From: Rhynochetos jubatus
Lineage: Eukaryota > Chordata > Aves > Eurypygiformes > Rhynochetidae
DNA: 64,000 nt
Direction of reading: 5' to 3'
NCBI GenBank assembly: GCA_027574665.1
Contig: CM050656.1
Location: 15,265,501 to 15,329,500 of the forward strand
A model generated the notes under the pieces. The model made no database searches. It saw nothing but the letters and a program-made list of their open reading frames with translations, and had not been told where the DNA came from. The position numbers and the translations under genes are program-made. The number at the start of each line of letters is the position of its first letter. Position 1 is the stretch's first letter. Shown piece by piece: positions 36,271 to 50,400 of this stretch.

Positions 36271-39200
36271 GAGCCACTGTCCTTTCAGCAGTTTTCCACA
36301 TTTGCCATGGATTAGTGTAATGTGACTCTGTGCCGTGAGCCTCAAAAACTTTGCCAGGGGCATTACATAAAAGCAAAGTTAATTTGGATTAAGGCAGGGA
36401 GCGCAGACAAAGAAAACATTAAGAAGAATTCAAAAAAAAATGATATGAGAATTATTATTACTAACAGACAAGGCCTGGACCAGAAGCATTAATTAGATAC
36501 TGATCCAAAGATAATGGTTAAGATGAATATTACAAGTGTGAAAACTATACTTAATGTATGTTATTATACTTACTATGATTCTTCTCTTTTTTTTTTTTTT
36601 TTTCCTCAACCCAGTTAGCTGTCAGTCAATCTTTAGCATCTTGTTGACAGAAACTTGTTCTTGATTTTCATGCAAGTGTTCCTGGGTGACTGCAGATATA
36701 ATGTCACAGCAAACAGGGGAATGTCTCTCCATTCTTTCCTCTTTCTCCTATAAAGTTTGGCGTTTCCTTTCAAGCCCAGTTGTTCAGTCTTTGTTAGCAA
36801 GCTGTCTTTTACTACATTCTTTTGCCCAGACGTAGATGCATAAATAACTTTAGATTTACATGATTAGCTCAATTTTTTTCTTCACGTCAGATATAAACTC
36901 ATTTTAATTTCTTTCTTCTAATTTAGATGGTGTAAATGTCATCTACTCACATATTATTCCCATTTCAAAGTGTACCCTTGAACCTCACTTAGAGGCTTGA
37001 ACTCTTTCGCTTTGGGTATGCATGTTTTGAAAATAAAAACTCATAAAAGAACCACAATATCTACTATTACCTTCCAGCTTTCAGTACTTTCAACATGTCT
37101 TTCTACCCCTATTGGGAGTCTAAGCAAATGTTCTCAGTTTCCCTTGACACAGTAATGAGGAATTCTCCCTATGTGTCCTCTCTTCTCCATGGTTTGAAAA
37201 TTAAAGCTCTGTCTTTAACTATAAGATGCACAGTATATCTTTCTGAAAGATAAAGTTCATATCAGATTCATGCTACCCAGCTATTTCAGAGCTCTGCTTT
37301 TATGTCAGATTTCTGGATTTCATGAGATTGGAAGCAGACTTGAATATGAAAATTTGTAGTAATTGTACCTTTTCTTGATACTCATCAGAGGTATTATTCC
37401 TTATTTTTCAGTCTGATTTAATATTTCAATTCTTTTAATTTGGGATGTGTTCAAATTCTTATTGCAAAATCAGTCAGAAAAAATAGGTTACTTAAAACAT
37501 ATGGAAGAACAGTTAATTTAAGTTGGAGGTGAAACAATTAACCCTATACAGCTCATGACCATCCTTATTGAAATGTGTTTGAAGTTCTGCTTTCTCTCAA
37601 TGAAATGTCTTACATTTTTGGGATAGTTTTCTAGTGGTTGCTTCTTCTGCTCAGATGTAAATTAAATGTGAGATGTAAGCTAAGTCATGTAGGTATTGTC
37701 ACTCTGAGCAAAGTAGCTGCTAGTGCCATCATGAAAAGATTCTCATGTGTTGTGAGATAAGCAGGTTTTTTACTTAGCATATCTTTGTCACTTTTTACCT
37801 TCTACGTCAACTATGATGGGCACAAATCCTCCCACTTTCATCAGGGAAGCTAGAAGTTTCGATTGTATGACGTGCAACGTAGCTTCTTATTCAAGTAAAT
37901 GGAAAAATATATTGGAATATTTTCTGGTTAATTGGTTGAAAGAAGCTGAGGTCCTTGACACTCGGATCCCTTGGAAAACAGCAGCTGCATTATTTTTGTG
38001 CACTCATGGCTCTGAAATTGTCAAGACAGCAGTGAAATGTATCTTGAGGAGTGCAAAAAGGTAAAAAATCTCATGACAACAGGACTCTTCACTGCTCTTC
38101 CTTCAGAATTAGTTATTCTTTTGTTTTCCTTTTGGGAAGTAAATCTACTATAAATAAGGATTTTCTAACAATACACTGTTTAAAAATTATATTGGGGGAT
38201 TTAGTAGATCAGAGAATCTCTAGCTGGAGTATAAAGGTGGGAGTAATGGAAAAATATTTCTGCTTCTGGAAATTGATGTATCAATATAATAATCCTATTG
38301 CTTACTCCTCCAGCTGGGACATCCAAAAAGAAAAAACTCCAGGGAAACACCAAGGTTGGAAGGGACAGGATTAGAAACACATTTTACAGAGGGTCTTCTG
38401 TATCTTCTAACTCTTCCACTGACAAGTTCAGCAACTCTCTCCTTACAGGAGGAAGTACAGGGATGTCTTTATACAGTAGATATCCCCCAAAGACTGATTT
38501 TTTTTTCTGTACTATCACAGAAGAAAATTATGTAGGGCTGGCTTCAGACATAAGCACAGTAGGTTCAGCAGAACTTTCACCATTTAGCTCCAGATTGGGA
38601 TTAGGCCCTCTAACTCTGTTGACCTTGTGTTGTCTCAAACTCTCTGTCAAGTCCCTAGCCTTTCTCTCTCCCCTCTTTCCTATTGACGTCTTTCCTCAGA
38701 AACTGAGGAGACGTAAATGAGTGATTAGGTGCTGTTGCAGTGGAGAAACAAGAAGGTGGGGTTGAGAAGGGAGAAGGCCTATGCTTTTCACGATGAGAAC
38801 ATCTATAAAGGGAAGAGGAGGAAAGAACAGCATGTTTTGAGGTGTATGAGAAAGACATCTTCTACTAATAAGATGAAGCATATATATAAGACTCTCCATA
38901 TATAGCCCCCAAAGCCCCTTCCATTTCCCTAGGATACCTTTAACCAGTTTGGCCCAATTAAGCCATATGCACAGTGATCTTTCCAAGATTACAGCACCTC
39001 AAAATCCCAGTGGTTCTGCCATGCCAACACCACTCACGTGAATTTTTGGCTACATCACTTGAACTGGGGACTTCTGTGTCATATGTAAAGTGAGCCAAAA
39101 CTTGCCATCTCATAAAAGCCAAAACATATCTATCAAACATAAAGACTTTTATGTTCTGTAGGCCATGGCCCTGGCCTGGGAAACTTATGACCTAGGTTCA

Positions 39201-42200
39201 GCTTTATGTTCTGCCAAATTCAATATGAAAACTCTGGTCAGAATAGAGCATACCTGGAAGACTATGCTGAGTCTCAAAACAACCACTTTAATATTATTCT
39301 GTTCTTGCAAATCTTTGAAAGGTTTTTTATGAACTCAAAGCAAGGCAACAACAAGTTTCAAAACCACAGTGTTGCTGCAAAAAGGATTTTCTTCCCATCT
39401 GTTCTGATTATGTGGCCTCTCTCAAAACAGGTTGGTTCCTTCTCAGAAGCCATGTTAGTGGCTAAACACATGAAAACCAAGTTTCCCAAACAGACATTTC
39501 TATTGCTGAAAAACTCAGATTCACTTCTAATTTGATGCTTGATTTGTGCTTGATTCTAAAGATCCCCTGCTGAATAAATAAGGAAAGGAGGTATCTTACA
39601 TGCCAAATGTTTTTCTGTATCTCCTTATTCACAGGGATACGGAATTAGTGTAACATTTGTCTTTCTCAAAAATAAAAACTTAAGCTAGAAGATTTGCAAG
39701 TTCCCTTGATTTTTTTCTCATTTTTATAGGAAAAAATTCTTAGGATTCATCCTGTGAGTGTAAATTTCACTGTTAAGTGCAGCTGAGAGCACATTATGGG
39801 GTTTCCCGAGGTATTTTCCTCTCCTTACCTGATTCTACTGGGTCTTTTGAATCCACATATTGCACTTATACCTTCTAAAAATCCTTCCTTTGAACATTTG
39901 CTTTGGGTTTGCTCTTTCTTTTAACATACTAAAGTTGTGGTTTTGGTTTTTTTTTTAATTTCTGTTACGTCAATGTGTACGATCAGTGAACAAAATCCCT
40001 ATCAACTTCTCCTTTATATTTGCAATTTGATTCTGAAATGGCTGTTCCCAAAGCTCCTCTGAACTTTCTCCTTTAAGACAAATAAAATATTCTCTTCAAC
40101 AATGGAAGAGTACTGCTCTTTCACCCACAATGAAACAATCCCAGGAGAAATACTGCCTCGTATTCAGAACACTGCATTTTATCGTCTTGAGAGACAGGCA
40201 TCCAGTCTCTCTTGCAGCTTCTATTCTAAAAAGATGAGCTTTAGGACTTAGTCACGGGGCTGGATTTCCTATTGTCCTAAGCCCCACATAGTCCTTCACA
40301 TGAGTGCAAGATGGGTATAAAATGCTACCATATCAGAATGTTTGTACCATGTTGGTCTGAATAGAAGTTGAGGTTAGAAAAGATTTGGGAGACGGGGGGA
40401 GGAATCCTTCTTGCTATATATATCTGGATTGAACATGTGTCCTGTAACCATCTCTTCTATTCTGTAATTCCTCCACCATGCCCCACAGCACCGCTGAATT
40501 TTAGGAAGGAGGAGGTAGGAAAATAAAACTGAGTCTTGCTCTCAGAAGGACACGAGGTCTAATGCTTCTTTGCATCAACATGCCAGGCAAGCAATCAGCA
40601 AGGCAGGTAGGCTCTGGGCTTCCTGTGGGGCAAACTTGATATGGGGAGGGTGGCAATGGACCAATGCCTAACGTTCACCTTCTGTAACAGAAATTGTTTC
40701 TCTACCCATTTTCAAAGTGAGGGAGATTTCCCCTTATTTCTAACCAGTGCAAAGCAGTACAAGGGAAGTTGCTACTTTTAAGGGGAAAGATGGTCCTCCA
40801 TTTCTAGGAGAATGAGCATAATTAAATTTTTGTGTTCTATTTCTTAAAGACCTGTTCACACATGGTTTACAAAAAAGCAGTGGTGTATCTACAGCAGAAT
40901 AACGTAAGAATAATGTAGCAAATTCTGAAGCTGTTACGTTTAAGCTGCAGACATACACATCTCAATCACACTGACTTTCAGTGAAATGGACTAAGCTTTC
41001 CTTCACTGTATGAATGAGTAAAGGATAGTGTGTCTTTTCTTTGTTATTAAATCTTGTCTAAAACTATCAAATAATACATTGAAATAAGTTATAGGTATTG
41101 TTGAATCATTAAAAAAGAAATCCATGTAAAAGAAACTGTCCTCTATGGGCCTGTAACATTAATGCTGACATGACTCTTTTATATGGCCCATTCAAGATAA
41201 AGATGCATAAAAGAAAATAGCCCCTATTCATTGTCACAGATATTTGAAAAACATAATTTAAAAATAACTACAACCTTTCATCCTTGAGGAAATTTCTAAC
41301 ATGTTATTGTTTTAAGCCTTTAGACTTTTAATTAAACTAATACTGAACAAAATATTAAGGAAAGCTGTTGAACCCCAACCTTTCCTGTCTCACACTTTGA
41401 AAGTAGACCATTTCTAAATTAGTGACCATGGCCAACCTGAGCCAGAGGGCAGCATTCACCACTTTATGGTACACTGCAACTCTTGATGAATCAAGCTACT
41501 TTTTAACTCCTTTTTCTCTGTACAATATCAATTAATGTATTAAAAAATGGATTGCCTTATACAGCCTATTGCAGAATTGTTAAGTAAATAAATGACATTG
41601 CCATTAACATTCGGTAATAAATACATTTGAATTTTAAACTGAACATATGCTACTTCTCTGCTTGAAACTAGCAGCTTTTGCTTTCAAAAACCATGCCACA
41701 GACCCAGGCATGCCATAATCAAGGATGTCAAAGCGCTTTAAAGAAGATAATATCAATATCTCAATTTGATTCACTACATACAGATATTAAAGAAGTTTCT
41801 TACTTGGGGCTGCACAGTGATCTAAAATGATACAAGAATAGAGCTTCTCTGTCTTAGCTGTGAGCTTGATTTAGTTTCTCATTTACTACTTTGGGTATCA
41901 ATTCCAAAATAAGCTTTTATTCATAAGTTTGTTTTTTGCTGAAAAGCTGTTATTTCCTTTTTCTCTCCTTCAATAATATTAAAGATCTTCTGTCTCAGCT
42001 TAGAATAAAATTTTTGTAGCCAATTTATACTGGAGAGTTCCATGAGTACTGAGTCATTAATAACTCCAGTTTCAGGCTCCCCTCCCCTATAACTCTTACA
42101 TAATCATTTTTTCTAATAAAATATTTTTTATCAGATCAGAAATGTATGAAAGAATAGAAAGCATTTCATGGCTCCCAGACACATGCAAATCACTATATTA

Positions 42201-42439
42201 GTTAATTCTTATTGTTTAAGACAGAACCACAGATAAGATAAACATGTTTTAAAAATAATAATAATTAGTAATGAAACACTTGTCTGCTTCTGTTGGCAAA
42301 GAATATGTTTGTGACTGTTATCAAATACCAGGAGCAAGTAGAGGAGTAAGTAAGAGGGGGAGGTGGGATGGAAAGATTATGTAGGGATGGAGATACTTTA
42401 CTCTCAGTTAAGCCTGTGGAACAATGAGCTTTGCCACAA

Positions 42440-42484
42440 AGCCAAATCCTGAAGTGACTTCACTGAATCCGGTGGAAATTTGTT
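42440..42484. repeat. Possible degenerate fragment of an old amniote repeat
   Basis: GCCAAATCCTGAAGTGACTT and the following CACTGAATCCGGTGGAAATT resemble the conserved block (AAATCCTG... TTCAATGGGAGT...) of an old interspersed repeat common in reptiles and birds. The match is by eye and short. Confidence 0.35.
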
Positions 42485-43102
42485 TGATTATATTAGCTGG
42501 GAATCTATCATTCTCTGTGTTGATTTGAAAAGAACAACTCCAGATCTGAATGAGCATAGCTGAAAGTAAGGCTCGACCAGAATCTCACAAATGATGATGA
42601 TGATGAGAGGTTTTTTCACAGTGTTTTGTTTCACAACAGGTGATGAGGGAGTTTTGAGTCTGCACTGGCTAAGATCACTTTGAACACATTTGCAACTAAC
42701 TATTGGCCACCACTTTGAAATTTAAGAGAAACCAAACATATTTCAGGAGGTTTATTTCAAGCACAGACAGAAAACAATGGGGTCCCACGGCAAGCTGAGA
42801 GCCTGCTTCTTTTAAAGGAGCACATGCCACTTCAAGAAAAAATGCATGAAAGGAAGCAATGGTGTGCAAATCAAAATAACGCCTTTGTCTTTCCCGCTGG
42901 ATCCATGCTTGGGGAAGAATAGGCTGTAGGAGAAGAATTCAGACCTGTCTTTATTCAGTCTCCAAAGGCAACTACTTTCCCTCTGGATGAGAAAGAAATT
43001 CTGTGTTAATGGTGGTGGCAGCCTTCCACTGAATGACCTTAATTTTCATGATCAATATAGGCAGGTGGCAACAATGTTCTCTTCAAATAACTAATTGATA
43101 AA

Positions 43103-43197
43103 GATTAAGAATTGATTGGTTTGGGTTTGTTGTTTGGTTTTGTTTGTGGTGGGGTTTTTGTTTTGTTTTGGGTTTTTTTGTTTTTTTTTTTTTTTTA
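43103..43197. repeat. G/T-rich tract ending in poly(T)
   Basis: A 95-nt stretch of mostly T and G on the + strand ending in 16 T. It is the longest of the recurring G/T tracts and lies 310 bp upstream of the candidate exon at 43508. Confidence 0.75.
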
Positions 43198-43507
43198 TTA
43201 ACCCCCTTCCACTGCTACATGGGATTCAGCAGTTTTTCACCTCCTCTCAGCCACCAAACTGAGCTTCCGGATTAATTCAGCCACCTTTTCCTTCCTTCCT
43301 CCCTCCCTGCAACACCATTCTGGCACTTCTCAAGGTTCACTAACCAACGAAGTCCCCCACATCCTTCCCTTTTCTAGATAAATGTAGATTCATTTCTGGC
43401 CAGGGTTGTGATTGAATTTACCATGTTTTCCTTCTTTTAATGCTTGTATTGTCTGTTTTTTAAATCCAGTAATATTTTGTGCTTGTTTGGTTTTGTGCTT
43501 CCTGCAG

Positions 43508-43568
43508 GTGACAGCGCTCCAGGGACATCACTTCACCTGAAGCTGGGCACAATGAGACCTTACCTTGG
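43508..43568 (+). other. Candidate exon, 61 nt
   Basis: A T-rich tract leads to GTGCTTCCTGCAG, a strong 3' splice site. The segment ends CTTGG/GTAAGA, a near-consensus 5' splice site. In the frame that takes two bases from the start it is fully open and reads DSAPGTSLHLKLGTMRPYL, with two bases left over. An internal ATG at 43551 has A at -3, so it could also be a start codon after a 5' UTR. The leftover phase matches the candidate exon at 47452. I do not recognise the peptide, and a lncRNA exon or chance is equally possible. Confidence 0.3.
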
Positions 43569-45710
43569 GTAAGAGACCCATAAGTGATTGGATGGGCTAC
43601 TGCGGCAGACTTAATTTGGAGGCTTCTTCATTGTTGTTTCCTTTTATCCTTTCCTTAAAGCAATTCTGATCAAGTTCAGATGAAGGTAGGCCCCTCTAAA
43701 TTTCACATGTGCATTTATTGCCTAGCTTAATTAACTCTATCTTTGGCAATTTTCACCACTGTTATTCAATGCAATGCTGCCTGTCAACCCTCTGAGTCTG
43801 CAAGCTAGCTCAGGACCCAGGCTCAGATCCCAACATTGCAGCATGACATGCTGACACTTAAGCACTTAATTATATGTAAGGAGACAACGATCCACATTGT
43901 ACCCTTTACAAAAGAGCCACAAGGAAAAATAAAGTCCCACTGCCTTGTCAGCCAAAGGGATCTTTGCCAGCACCAGGTGGTGGGAAGCATGAGGCAAGTG
44001 AGAGGGGTGACTCCTGGCACTGCTTGTGCAGCCACGGTGACAATTAAAAAAAATGCTGCTTTTGAGAGACAGGCCAGTAACATTTGGTGTTTGGTGTCAA
44101 GGGGCTGAAAAGGGTGCCACGTGAGGCTGAAAAGCCTTGCAGGGGTTCCTAATGAACCATTTTCTTTGCTCCCCCTCCTACTTGGATGATTGTATTTAGC
44201 TGGCTACTGTGCTCTTGTGTCCAGGTTTTGCCAAGTGGTTATCTTCCTGCTTGCATCTGTTTATTCTGTATTCACCTCTCTGTCTGGAAGGGTGCAACCG
44301 AATATCAATGAAGCTATTGGGATTTTTCGGTCTGATTGAGCTAATCTCTCCTGGAGTTCTACCAGTAGTCTAATTTAATTACCTTGTTTCAAATGCAGTT
44401 TTACTGGGAATGTAGAGAAATATGAATACGCAACTCATCCTTATACATAAACATACACTGTGCTTGTTTTACATCTTCCGTGATATCTGGACCCAACTCC
44501 TCTGTTCTATAATGGACAACATCATTACACACAGACAACTGGGCAGCAAGTGAGTTTAGTGGGCAAGTGTAGGCCTTGCAGACTTTTTGAAATTTAATAG
44601 CTTCATGTAAGCTACAGTAGTACTTGCCTTCCTTTGAATACTAATAACATCATGCTGTAACTTCATCTTAAAGACTTTTGTGTTCTTCCAATAGAATAAA
44701 ACCTGTCTTTACATAAGTTTATTGGGAGAATCTAAGTATGTTATATGAATTAATTTTGTGCTAGGTAGGTAAATGGTATAGCTGAAAATGAATTGCTAGA
44801 ATGGTTAGAGTGATTGAAAAATCTATATTCTGTATAGCCACTGCCTAGTTGAGAAAGTTGAGGCATTGTGATTTGGACTTCTATGCCTCTTGTTCAAATT
44901 TATAAGAGAATAATAGCAACACATTTGATGTCATATCTACAGCAGGACTCTGAATTCATGCTGTAAAGTGTTTAAGGGAGTAATAGACAAGTGTTCCTTT
45001 AAAATAGAAGGTAAGTAATCAGTGAGGTTAGCTCTTTCTAAGATTTTGGTTTAGGTTATGTGATGAAATATCATATTTTTTACTATGGAACAAAACATTA
45101 TTTGAAACAATTATCTGTCTTCAGGCAAATGTGTCTATTATGTGGTTAAAGAGAGGTTTACTTTGTATTGCATGAAGGTTAGATATGCAAATACTTATAA
45201 TTCTTATGGTCATTGAAGAGATTTTCCCCTAATTCTTTTCTTTTAAAAGAAAAGTATGATACAAAGTATGATAAAGAAAAAGATTGTAGGCAGATGACTG
45301 GGATCCAAAGGACAGATAATGCAGACTCCATCTGTGTTTATAATAGTTCACTTCTGTAAGTGAAATATGTTCTCTATTTAGAAAAAAGATGAGAAAATGA
45401 AAGGTGTTTTCAGTGTTTCTTCAGAATTCACTCTATTGATCATAGTGGAAGAAAAAAAATCTTTCCATACACCTAGCTCCTTTTTTCAAATTCCCAGTCT
45501 CAGTACTTTGTGCACTCTGTGGAAAGGCTGTACACAATTATGCCTTACTAGTAAAACAAGATAAAATAATATAATCCCATTGCACTGTCATGGAGATAAA
45601 GCATATATAACTTATTGTTTTAGCTGATCAGCAGGGTGGCCTAGTAGAACGAATTCCCGTCTCCTGGCTTTGGCTTATCTTCTGATTCCTGAGAGACACA
45701 ACAAAGAAAA

Positions 45711-45728
45711 ATAATAATAATAATAATA
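45711..45728. repeat. (TAA)n microsatellite, 6 units
   Basis: Perfect ATA/TAA trinucleotide repetition; likely polymorphic in length. Confidence 0.85.
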
Positions 45729-46839
45729 GCAGTAGTCTTTTTGCTTTCACCTTGTGTGAATATTGCAACAGTGGAGTCTCATAACAGAAAGGACGATGAC
45801 TTCGTGTACTACCTGAACATCAGTGGCATCATGCTGTAGTGTGACTCTCTACTGAAATGTTGGACTGGTGTGATAATAATTGTATAGGTTAATAAAAACA
45901 TGTTCAATATACAATCATCTCTAGACTGGTTATAATAGGTACCATGCCTAAAAGTCTCTCTTCCTAAATCAGGCCTGCTCTAAGTACTAAATATAAATAC
46001 TCCAAGTTTCTTCCCTGAACAATTCACAGTTTTAATATTTCAGTTCTTGGAATGTGCCATTCTGGACTATCCTTGTCAGTTATTGCAAACATATCTACAA
46101 AAAGGACAAAGGTTCTGGATCTCCTCTACGAAACTTCATCTATCCAAGGGCAGCATTCAATTCACCAAAATATTATTTTCTCAGAAATAAATAATAGGCA
46201 GCTTCTGCACTTCCTGTATTTGATTTGTTAAGAGCGGTTGTCTCCTCTCTTGGTTTGAGCTATCAGAAGGCAAACGCAGAGCATCTTCTACATCTTATCT
46301 TGCTCTGCATGAAAACACTTCCCTGCTACCAGCCAGGGGTTTAGCTCAGACCATAGTGGTTAATTTTTGAAGAAACCCCTTGTTAAAATATTCTCAGCAC
46401 ATAACTGATAATGGGGAATTAAGAGAGATCATACAGTCTGTTCTCCATACACTCTTTTTCCCTGAGGTGCTGTGAAAGAAATGTGAATTTCACAGGTACA
46501 GATATATTCACCCACCTCTTTCTTGCACCCCAGAGGCAGACTACTGCACAAATCACTGTGCAAAAACGCTCAGAGCCATGATCAGGAGGCTGTGAATGCC
46601 CATGCTGCAGCCTCAGACTAGGGGTTTGCATCTTTATTAGCAGTTCAGATTAAACACCCTAAATTTTGTGGTGGATATCACAAGATGGGATCATTCAGAG
46701 AACTGGCATTACACATCGTAGTGATATCCTTCAAAGTGTTCATAGTACCAGCTTCTTCCCCTCCTCCCATCCTTCAGTAAGCAGCATAGCGGGGCTGCCT
46801 CTAGGAAGGGTTTTAAAGATCAACCTCACTGCAGTTCTT

Positions 46840-46881
46840 GGGGGGGGGGGGGGGGGTGGGGGGGGAGGAGGAAGGGGGGGG
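46840..46881. repeat. G-rich tract, quadruplex-prone
   Basis: Seventeen consecutive G (46840-46856), a T, then G8 and GA-rich blocks including another G8. It easily meets the four-run G-quadruplex rule. The glycine run in the overlapping open frame is an artefact of this tract. Confidence 0.85.
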
Positions 46882-47451
46882 AATCTTGTGCCCTTCTGAG
46901 GCCAGTGAGAAGCGCCAAAAGCTATATTCCTGAGCCTATAATGGATGCAAATTGTGCAGATGAAGGAGAGGAAGCTCTAACAGCCGTTGAATGCAATCTG
47001 TGAACACTACTGTTTCATTTATAGTGATGCTACCTAGGAATTTGCACTTAAAAGGAACAATAAAGAGGTGTCAGAACAATCGAAAGGCTGCAGAATTTAA
47101 CTGCGGCAAAGATGTTTTGAGCCATGTGAAATGTTGCCTGCAAAAGATCTGCTTTTGCTGTTAGTTTTTGTTTTTACTGAAGGCTGTTCTAGTTCTCCTT
47201 GTTTTATGACACCGAATGGTTCATTTACCTTCAAAGTCTCAAGATGCAAAGAGGGAGGGAAACAAATTAAGTCAAAACTGCAATGACTGGTGAAAACTGC
47301 ACAAAGTATGTCACAGTTCTTTATTTCTCTATTTAGTTTTGAAGTAGCTTTTCTATGCAACTAGAAGGTTGAATTCACTAACTTGCCAGCCAACGTCTAG
47401 CACATTAGCAATAGAGTTGCTCTAATGTTTCGGTGTTGTTCTTGCTTATAG

Positions 47452-47489
47452 GACAAAAGGCCAATCCTCAAATGATGCAACCTTTGTAG
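47452..47489 (+). other. Candidate 38-nt exon
   Basis: It is bounded by TTCTTGCTTATAG (3' splice site) and TTTGTAG/GTAAGC (5' splice site). Joined to the candidate exon at 43508 it stays open across the junction (codon GG+G) and reads TKGQSSNDATFV, with one base left. That base completes a Val codon with the segment at 53028. Very short exons need strong signals; the donor is good and the pyrimidine tract moderate. Confidence 0.3.
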
Positions 47490-50400
47490 GTAAGCATGTA
47501 ACATGTTGAGGATCTGAGCTGCTGTTGCCTTTTAGTCTCATGATTTGGAGAGGGTGTTTTGGCACAGGTGAGAAATTGCACGCTAAAAAAAAATAAATAA
47601 AAAAAAAAGACAAATCTAGTGACTATCAACCAACAGACAGTTACTGATTAACAGAGAATAACGGGCTTGCATTTAGTGTCCCGGGAAAAGCACAATAAGC
47701 TGTGATTGTGAGCATTATTATCTGCCAATGCTGCTACTTACTACCTGTGAATGTGAAAGCTGTGTGTGCCTAGGAAAAGAGGAAACAAGCGTTTATTGTA
47801 CCACAATAGGTGTGTTCAAAGTGCCCTAATCCTCCTGAATAAGAGTAAATAGCCCTTGAAAGGGAATGTGGAGTCTAAAAACGAATATATATCCAGTGTA
47901 TACGCAAAATATTATACTAAAAAAAAAAGTTGTACTAAAGTTGTATGAATGTTAGGGTGAGGCTGACTCTATGGCTGCAGCAGAATAAAATGCATTATAG
48001 GACCTGTTGTCATTCTGGATATTCTATTTTTCCTATGGGATACTATTTTCTGATTTTTATTAATATCAGTCATTTGAATTCCATTAGTGTTCAGAGGCCC
48101 TGGTTGAGACTCAATCATAGTAATCTAGCTGTATCCTAAAGACCTCACGGTTTAAATAGAGCAGGTAAATATCCCACAACTGAAGACAATGCAAGTTGCT
48201 TACAGCCTTGACATATCTTAATGTTAGTTTGTTTGGTTTTTTACATCCCGCAGTAAAATGAGTGATCTGCAAAATGAGGATGTGCTGTTCTCATAATTCA
48301 GAAAAGTTATAGCATAACTAATGATAGTAAAATGCTCTAAGAGCCTTCTAATTGGTATATTAGAAGTTCAAAGTGATGATGTTTTTCATATAATATGGAT
48401 TTGAACTGTGTGAGCCTTTTGAATCAGTAGCTTTTAGTAAGGAATGTATTTCCCAGAGAAGGGGGGTGGGGGATGTGTGGCATCGAGCAGCAGGAGTATT
48501 TGTTTTAATAGTTCTGTCTGTATGTGTGTCTTTACATGTGAGTGAACAAGAGATCAGCGGGGCAAAACGAACCATAAATGCTGTAAAGTCTCATGCAATT
48601 GTGTCAAGCAGTAAACCCAAATGAACTTGCAAAGTCATGCACTAGTTCAATTTTGGAAAGGAAAACCTGGCTTTGAAGCCAACTAAATCAATCCCTAGTT
48701 CAAATTAAATTTGGAGTATCCTGTGAAGCTCCAATACACAACTCCAATAACAATCAGCACTTAAGGTGCAGGCAAATAATGTTTCATTTAAAAGAAATTG
48801 AATGAGGATTACTGACGGAGAAAGTTTTTGATGCTGTTTTGTCATTAAAGTCAAACTACAGCATTATTGTCTTAATCCCATATGTCTCCATCATCTCTAA
48901 CTCCTTCTGTCTCTCTTTAATGTGCAAAAAGCCCTGTGCATGGATGGTCTTGTGTCTTCATCTCATTAAAACCTTGCCATGCAAATGTATCATAAGTGTT
49001 GCCTGAAGACTTCTGTCTCATGCAAAATTTAGCTTAAACTCTACTGGCATCAAATAATTTGTTATGCACAAACCTTCTGTTTGGTTTGCTGACATTCCTT
49101 CTTAGCTGGCTCTCATGGTGATTCATTATCTTGTGATATAGATTTCCAAGTATCATCTTTGTATTGATTTTTATATCTTTAATAACCACTCCACAGAAGA
49201 TGGCTCCACTTGGTGTCATTGATCGCATCAAAAATTCAAGGCTTACAGAAATACTAGAGGGCTAATTGGTAGCAGAACATTTCAGACTTAATCTTAATGC
49301 AGTCTTAATCTTCTGCACTAACCTTACTTGAAGATTTCCTTATTGAGGCTAAAGGGAAACTAGCAAATAACTGGAAATTACCTGGTGAGAGTAGGTAGGA
49401 CCATGAGGACTGTAAATGTGGAAAATGAAGATAACAAAGATTAGATTTGGAAAACAAGTTTCTTTTGTCTCTTCTCCTCTACTTCCATATCTGCCTTAAA
49501 GAAAAGGCAACACATAATTCTCCTATTAGCTGTGTGGAAAAATGCATATTCACTGCATCACATACTGTGCACTGGGCCAAATTGAATTGAGTTTCTATCT
49601 TGATTTAAAGAAAGCTATTAGGTCTGACAAGTTCCAAAACATGTGCTGTAGGTCACTCTTTTCAAAAAGAAGTGATCAAACATAGGTAATTTTCATCCTT
49701 AATTTCTTATGTAAAAATGAAGGTCTCAGACAGTCAAGTCTTGGCTAGGTTTGAATTTAGAATATTTGAAAATGTGGGCCAGAGCAGCAATCTGGGAGTC
49801 CTTCAGTCTGTTTAATTTGCTCTAATGTGTTGTTTAAAGCTTGTATCTCTTGTTAGGTTTTTCAGCAACGTGATCTGTCAGTGACAAGGAGGTGATATCT
49901 GTGTCCATATTTTTTCATGACTGCATTTATGACACTTTTTCACTAAGTTATTTTCCAGGATTTTGCACTCCTGAGTTATATTCTAAAACTTCAAAACAAC
50001 TGAAAATAAACCACGCTCAATGATACAAGGGATGGTGGGGGGGTTTGTTTGGGTTTTTTTTTTTTTTTTTTAAAAACCAGTGATAGACGAAGAACGTGTA
50101 GAGACAGCAACATGTTAAATCCAGGGAAGATAATTTCTCAAAAAAGCTGGCCTTGTAAATTTTTAAAAAGCTGTTAAAAAAAAAAAAGTGTCTCCCAACA
50201 GCCACATGGTCTGTAGATTAAACATAGCAAGGCAGATTGTCCAGCTAATACTAAGAGTATCAATCAGGACTGATCAACCAGTTCTTGCCAGTAAAAGGCA
50301 TTGAGATAGCACCAAGTCTGCTAGTTCAGTCAGGCACTGCATGCCATCTGTGCAATGGGAACTGCCTGGTATGCTTCCTAAAAGATTAGAAGGATGGTTA

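Larger units (their letters stand above)
35561..43507. other. Long non-coding stretch
   Basis: No gene was recognised. It includes a C-rich tract plus poly(A) at 36206-36270, a T run at 36587-36603 and a homeodomain/GATA-like AT-rich patch near 36480-36560. The 140-codon open frame on the + strand at 38298-38720 has low-complexity serine and leucine content, no motif and no similarity that I recognise. A large G/T-rich tract lies at 43103-43197. Confidence 0.55.
43569..47451. other. Non-coding DNA between candidate exons
   Basis: No gene was recognised. It contains a (TAA)n microsatellite at 45711-45728 and a G-rich tract at 46840-46881. If the flanking candidate exons are real this is an intron of about 3.9 kb. 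Confidence 0.5.

Noticed and set aside
38352-38372. CR1 3'-end match (AAGGTTGGAAGGGACAGG)
   Set aside because: Only about 14 bases resemble CR1, with no further CR1 sequence or octamer repeats on either side.
38298-38720. 140-codon open frame on the + strand
   Set aside because: Random-looking composition, no recognised motif, low-complexity KKKK and FFF from A/T runs.
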